A program made the translations under genes and the position numbers. A stretch of 64,000 nt of DNA from Nocardioides sp. (GTDB lineage Bacteria > Actinomycetota > Actinomycetes > Propionibacteriales > Nocardioidaceae), in assembly GCF_030149505.1 (NCBI RefSeq), contig NZ_JASBRN010000045.1, positions 62,001 through 126,000 on the forward strand, given 5' to 3'. The notes under the pieces are model-generated. The model had not been told where the DNA came from. It did not search any database and saw only the letters and a list, made by a program, of their open reading frames with translations. Each line of letters starts with the position of its first letter. Positions within the stretch are counted from its first letter, which is position 1. Below, piece by piece: positions 60,387 through 64,000 of this stretch.

Positions 60387-61280
60387 ATGACCGCCCCCGC
60401 CGCGCCCTTCGGTCGGATGCTGACCGCGATGGCCACGCCGTTCCTCGAGGACGGCGCGGTCGACCTCGACGGGGTCCAGCGCGTGGCCAAGCACCTGCTC
60501 GCCCACGGCCACGACGGCCTGGTCGTCTCCGGCACCACGGGGGAGTCCCCGACCACGACCACCGAGGAGGACGGGGAGACCCTCGCCGCGGTGCGCGACG
60601 CGGTCGGGCCCGACGTCCCGATCATCGCCGGGGTCGGCACCAACGACACCCGCACCTCGCTGGTGCTGGCCCGCCAGGCGCGGGAGAAGGGCGCGACCGC
60701 GGTCCTGCTCGTCTCGCCGTACTACAACAAGCCCGGCCAGCGCGGGATGCTCGAGCACTTCCGCCAGGTGGTGGAGGCCGCCGAGCTCCCGGTCATGCTC
60801 TACGACGTGCCCGGCCGCACCGGGTCGACGATCGGCCTGGAGACCTACGAGCAGGCGCTGGCCTGGGAGCCGGTCGTCGCGGTCAAGGACGCCGTCGGCG
60901 ACATGCCGCGGGCCGCGAAGCTCGCCCAGATGGGCTACGCGGTCTACTCCGGTGACGACGTCAACACCCTCGGCTTCCTGGCCCACGGCGCCTGCGGGCT
61001 GGTCTCGGTCGTCGGGCACGCGGCCGGTTCCGAGATCGCCTCGATGATCGGCGACTTCCTGGGCGGCGACCACGCGGTCGCCCTGGCGACCTACCAGCGG
61101 CTGCTGCCTGCCTTCGAGGCCGTCATGGGCCCGGCCAACTACGGCGCCACCACCGCGAAGGCAGCCCTGGAGCTGCTCGGCGTGCTCGACAACCGTCGGG
61201 TGCGCTCCCCCCTGGTGCAGCTCGACGACGAGGAGCTGGCCGCCCTGCGCGCCGGCCTTGAGGCCGCCGGCCTCCTCTGA
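60387..61280 (+). CDS. dapA: 4-Hydroxy-tetrahydrodipicolinate synthase
   Basis: A 297-residue TIM-barrel aldolase condensing pyruvate with aspartate semialdehyde, the first step towards diaminopimelate and lysine. VSGTTGESPTTT, the Tyr in SPYYNKPGQRGML, the Schiff-base Lys in VVAVKDAVGDMPR, and YSGDDVNTLGFLAHGA are all present. dapB is not in view. rnj follows after 40 bases. Confidence 0.96.
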   Translation: MTAPAAPFGRMLTAMATPFLEDGAVDLDGVQRVAKHLLAHGHDGLVVSGTTGESPTTTTEEDGETLAAVRDAVGPDVPIIAGVGTNDTRTSLVLARQAREKGATAVLLVSPYYNKPGQRGMLEHFRQVVEAAELPVMLYDVPGRTGSTIGLETYEQALAWEPVVAVKDAVGDMPRAAKLAQMGYAVYSGDDVNTLGFLAHGACGLVSVVGHAAGSEIASMIGDFLGGDHAVALATYQRLLPAFEAVMGPANYGATTAKAALELLGVLDNRRVRSPLVQLDDEELAALRAGLEAAGLL

Positions 61281-61320
61281 GCCCCCTGGGCCCGCACCGC
61301 CACCTGACAGCAAGGAACCC

Positions 61321-63006
<1,686 letters not shown>

Positions 63007-63021
63007 GCCTGGATCCGTGCT

Positions 63022-63039
63022 GAGCGGGCATGACCGCTC
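63022..63039 (+). terminator. Small hairpin between rnj and the GAF-domain gene
   Basis: GAGCGG (63022-63027) and CCGCTC (63034-63039) form a 6-base stem immediately before ATG 63041. It may terminate rnj or hide the start region of the next gene. Confidence 0.3.
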
Positions 63040-63040
63040 C

Positions 63041-64000
63041 ATGACCGCCCCGACCGCCGCGTCCCCGGACGGCATCCGCCGTCTCTACGACCTCATGCGT
63101 CGGGTCAACTCCCAGCACGAGCTCTCCGAGGTCCTGCACGAGGCCGTCAACGGCGTCGTCGAAGGACTGGGCTACGGCGTGGCGGCGATCTCGGTGCTCG
63201 AGGGCGACACGCTGGTGATGACGGCCGTGGCCGGGCCCGAGGACGTGCGCGAGGCGATCCTGGGCTACCGGACGCCGATGGCGGAGGTCTTCGACGAGTA
63301 CGCCCACGCCGACGAGTGGGGGATCCTCCGATACGTCCCGCACCACCGGCTGGACCCCGAGACCACCACCTACGCCTGGCGGCCCGACTACGAGCCGGTC
63401 GACGACCCGGACGCCTGGCACCCGATGGACACCCTCTACGCCCCGCTGCTCAGCGCCAGTGGGCGGGTGCTGGGCAACATGTCGGTCGACCTGCCGCCGG
63501 AGGGCCGGGTGCCGTCGGCCCCGCAGCGCGAGCTGCTGGAGATGTTCGTCGTGCAGGCCGGGCTGGCCATCGCCAACGCCCAGCAGCGCGAGGAGCTCGC
63601 CGACCGGGTGCGGCTCGGCGGGGTCGTGCAGGCGGTCTCGGCGCTGGGTGGCGAGCGCGACCTGCAGGAGGTCCTCGCCGCGGCCGCCGCCACCTTGCAC
63701 GACGGGTTGGGCGTCACCCAGGTGACGCTGCGCTGCTTCGACGAGTCCGGCGACCGCTCCGAGCTGGCGGTCGGCCACCCCGGGGACGCGCGCGGGGGCG
63801 ACTGGGTGGTCGACCTGCTCGCCGACCTCGCGGACCTGGTCGACCGCGAGGGGGAGCGGCCGGTGCGCCTGCGCCGCGACCACGACGACTGGCAGCTGCT
63901 GGGGCGCACCGCCGAGCGGCTGCGCGCCATGTTCGACGGCCGCGGCTGGGAGGAGGGGCTGGTCTCGCCGCTGGTCATGGGACGGGCGGTCCTGGGCTAC
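63041..64000 (+). CDS. GAF-domain signalling protein, cut by the window end
   Basis: 320 residues are visible and the frame is still open at the last base. Residues about 10-190 form a GAF domain (SEVLHEAVNGVVEGLGYGVA, then MDTLYAPLLSASGRVLGNMS and QAGLAIANAQQRE). A second GAF-like domain begins near 195 (VVQAVSALGGERDLQEVLAA). Such tandem GAF proteins usually carry a C-terminal output domain such as a histidine kinase, GGDEF or phosphatase, which lies outside the window. ATG 63041 is used because an ATG ten bases earlier runs into a stop. Confidence 0.8.
   Translation, partial: MTAPTAASPDGIRRLYDLMRRVNSQHELSEVLHEAVNGVVEGLGYGVAAISVLEGDTLVMTAVAGPEDVREAILGYRTPMAEVFDEYAHADEWGILRYVPHHRLDPETTTYAWRPDYEPVDDPDAWHPMDTLYAPLLSASGRVLGNMSVDLPPEGRVPSAPQRELLEMFVVQAGLAIANAQQREELADRVRLGGVVQAVSALGGERDLQEVLAAAAATLHDGLGVTQVTLRCFDESGDRSELAVGHPGDARGGDWVVDLLADLADLVDREGERPVRLRRDHDDWQLLGRTAERLRAMFDGRGWEEGLVSPLVMGRAVLGY

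Overview
The window is high-GC DNA from a Gram-positive actinobacterium, most likely Nocardioidaceae (Nocardioides or a relative). This is inferred from protein style, not from a search. The signs are many GTG starts, a seven-cistron-type Mrp antiporter operon with an A/B fusion, an F420-dependent LLM oxidoreductase, RNase J, a DUF4191 protein next to lipA, an Acg-type nitroreductase, and many leaderless promoters in which a TANNNT box ends 6-7 bases before ATG or GTG. No rRNA, tRNA, CRISPR array or insertion sequence was seen.

Layout. 0-10.2 kb: lipid and redox metabolism (flavin split-barrel protein, acyl-CoA dehydrogenase divergent from a MerR regulator, alpha/beta hydrolase, CtlX-type hydrolase, thiolase-like/crotonase fusion, nitroreductase behind a DosR-like box, aldo/keto reductase). 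10.3-13.3 kb: a damaged liv transporter remnant. livJ is frameshifted in a C7 run, and livM lacks its 5' end and abuts head to head a PucR-type regulator that also lacks its 5' end. 13.4-19.7 kb: mnhA(B)CDEFG Na+/H+ antiporter with overlapping stops and starts. 19.7-21.8 kb: FBP-fold protein, TetR regulator and class A beta-lactamase in one coupled operon behind a palindromic operator.

22.8-33.2 kb is the most interesting region. It encodes a secreted trypsin/PDZ protease, then DUF4956 membrane protein, VTC-type polyphosphate polymerase and CotH-like kinase (an overlapping operon), a DUF4353 beta-helix lipoprotein, an acidic membrane-anchored protein with a calcium-loop motif, a small (p)ppGpp synthetase-like protein, and a histidine kinase/OmpR-type regulator pair. 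Direct repeats of ACAG (or a close variant) at 11-base spacing lie upstream of the regulator gene itself and of three other transcription units in the segment, which suggests one dedicated regulon. The segment is bracketed by two related small reading frames on the minus strand, both ending in Tyr-Asp-Ile.

33.2-35.5 kb: HigBA-type toxin-antitoxin, a DUF4262 protein and a hypothetical gene. 35.6-64 kb: core genes, namely glnA, RDD protein, lipoprotein, DUF4191, lipA, ABC-2 exporter, lipB, TIGR01777 epimerase, a fused two-half ABC exporter, sucB (interrupted by an in-frame TAG), lpdA, pepA, gcvT, PhzF, a trypsin, thyA, folA, LLM oxidoreductase, dapA, rnj and a GAF-domain protein cut by the window end. 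LipA and LipB supply the lipoyl groups needed by SucB and by the glycine cleavage system that GcvT belongs to; LpdA reoxidises them; ThyA and FolA form the thymidylate/folate pair.

Three broken genes (livJ, livM/pucR junction, sucB) in one window could be real lesions or assembly errors; read-level checks would decide.
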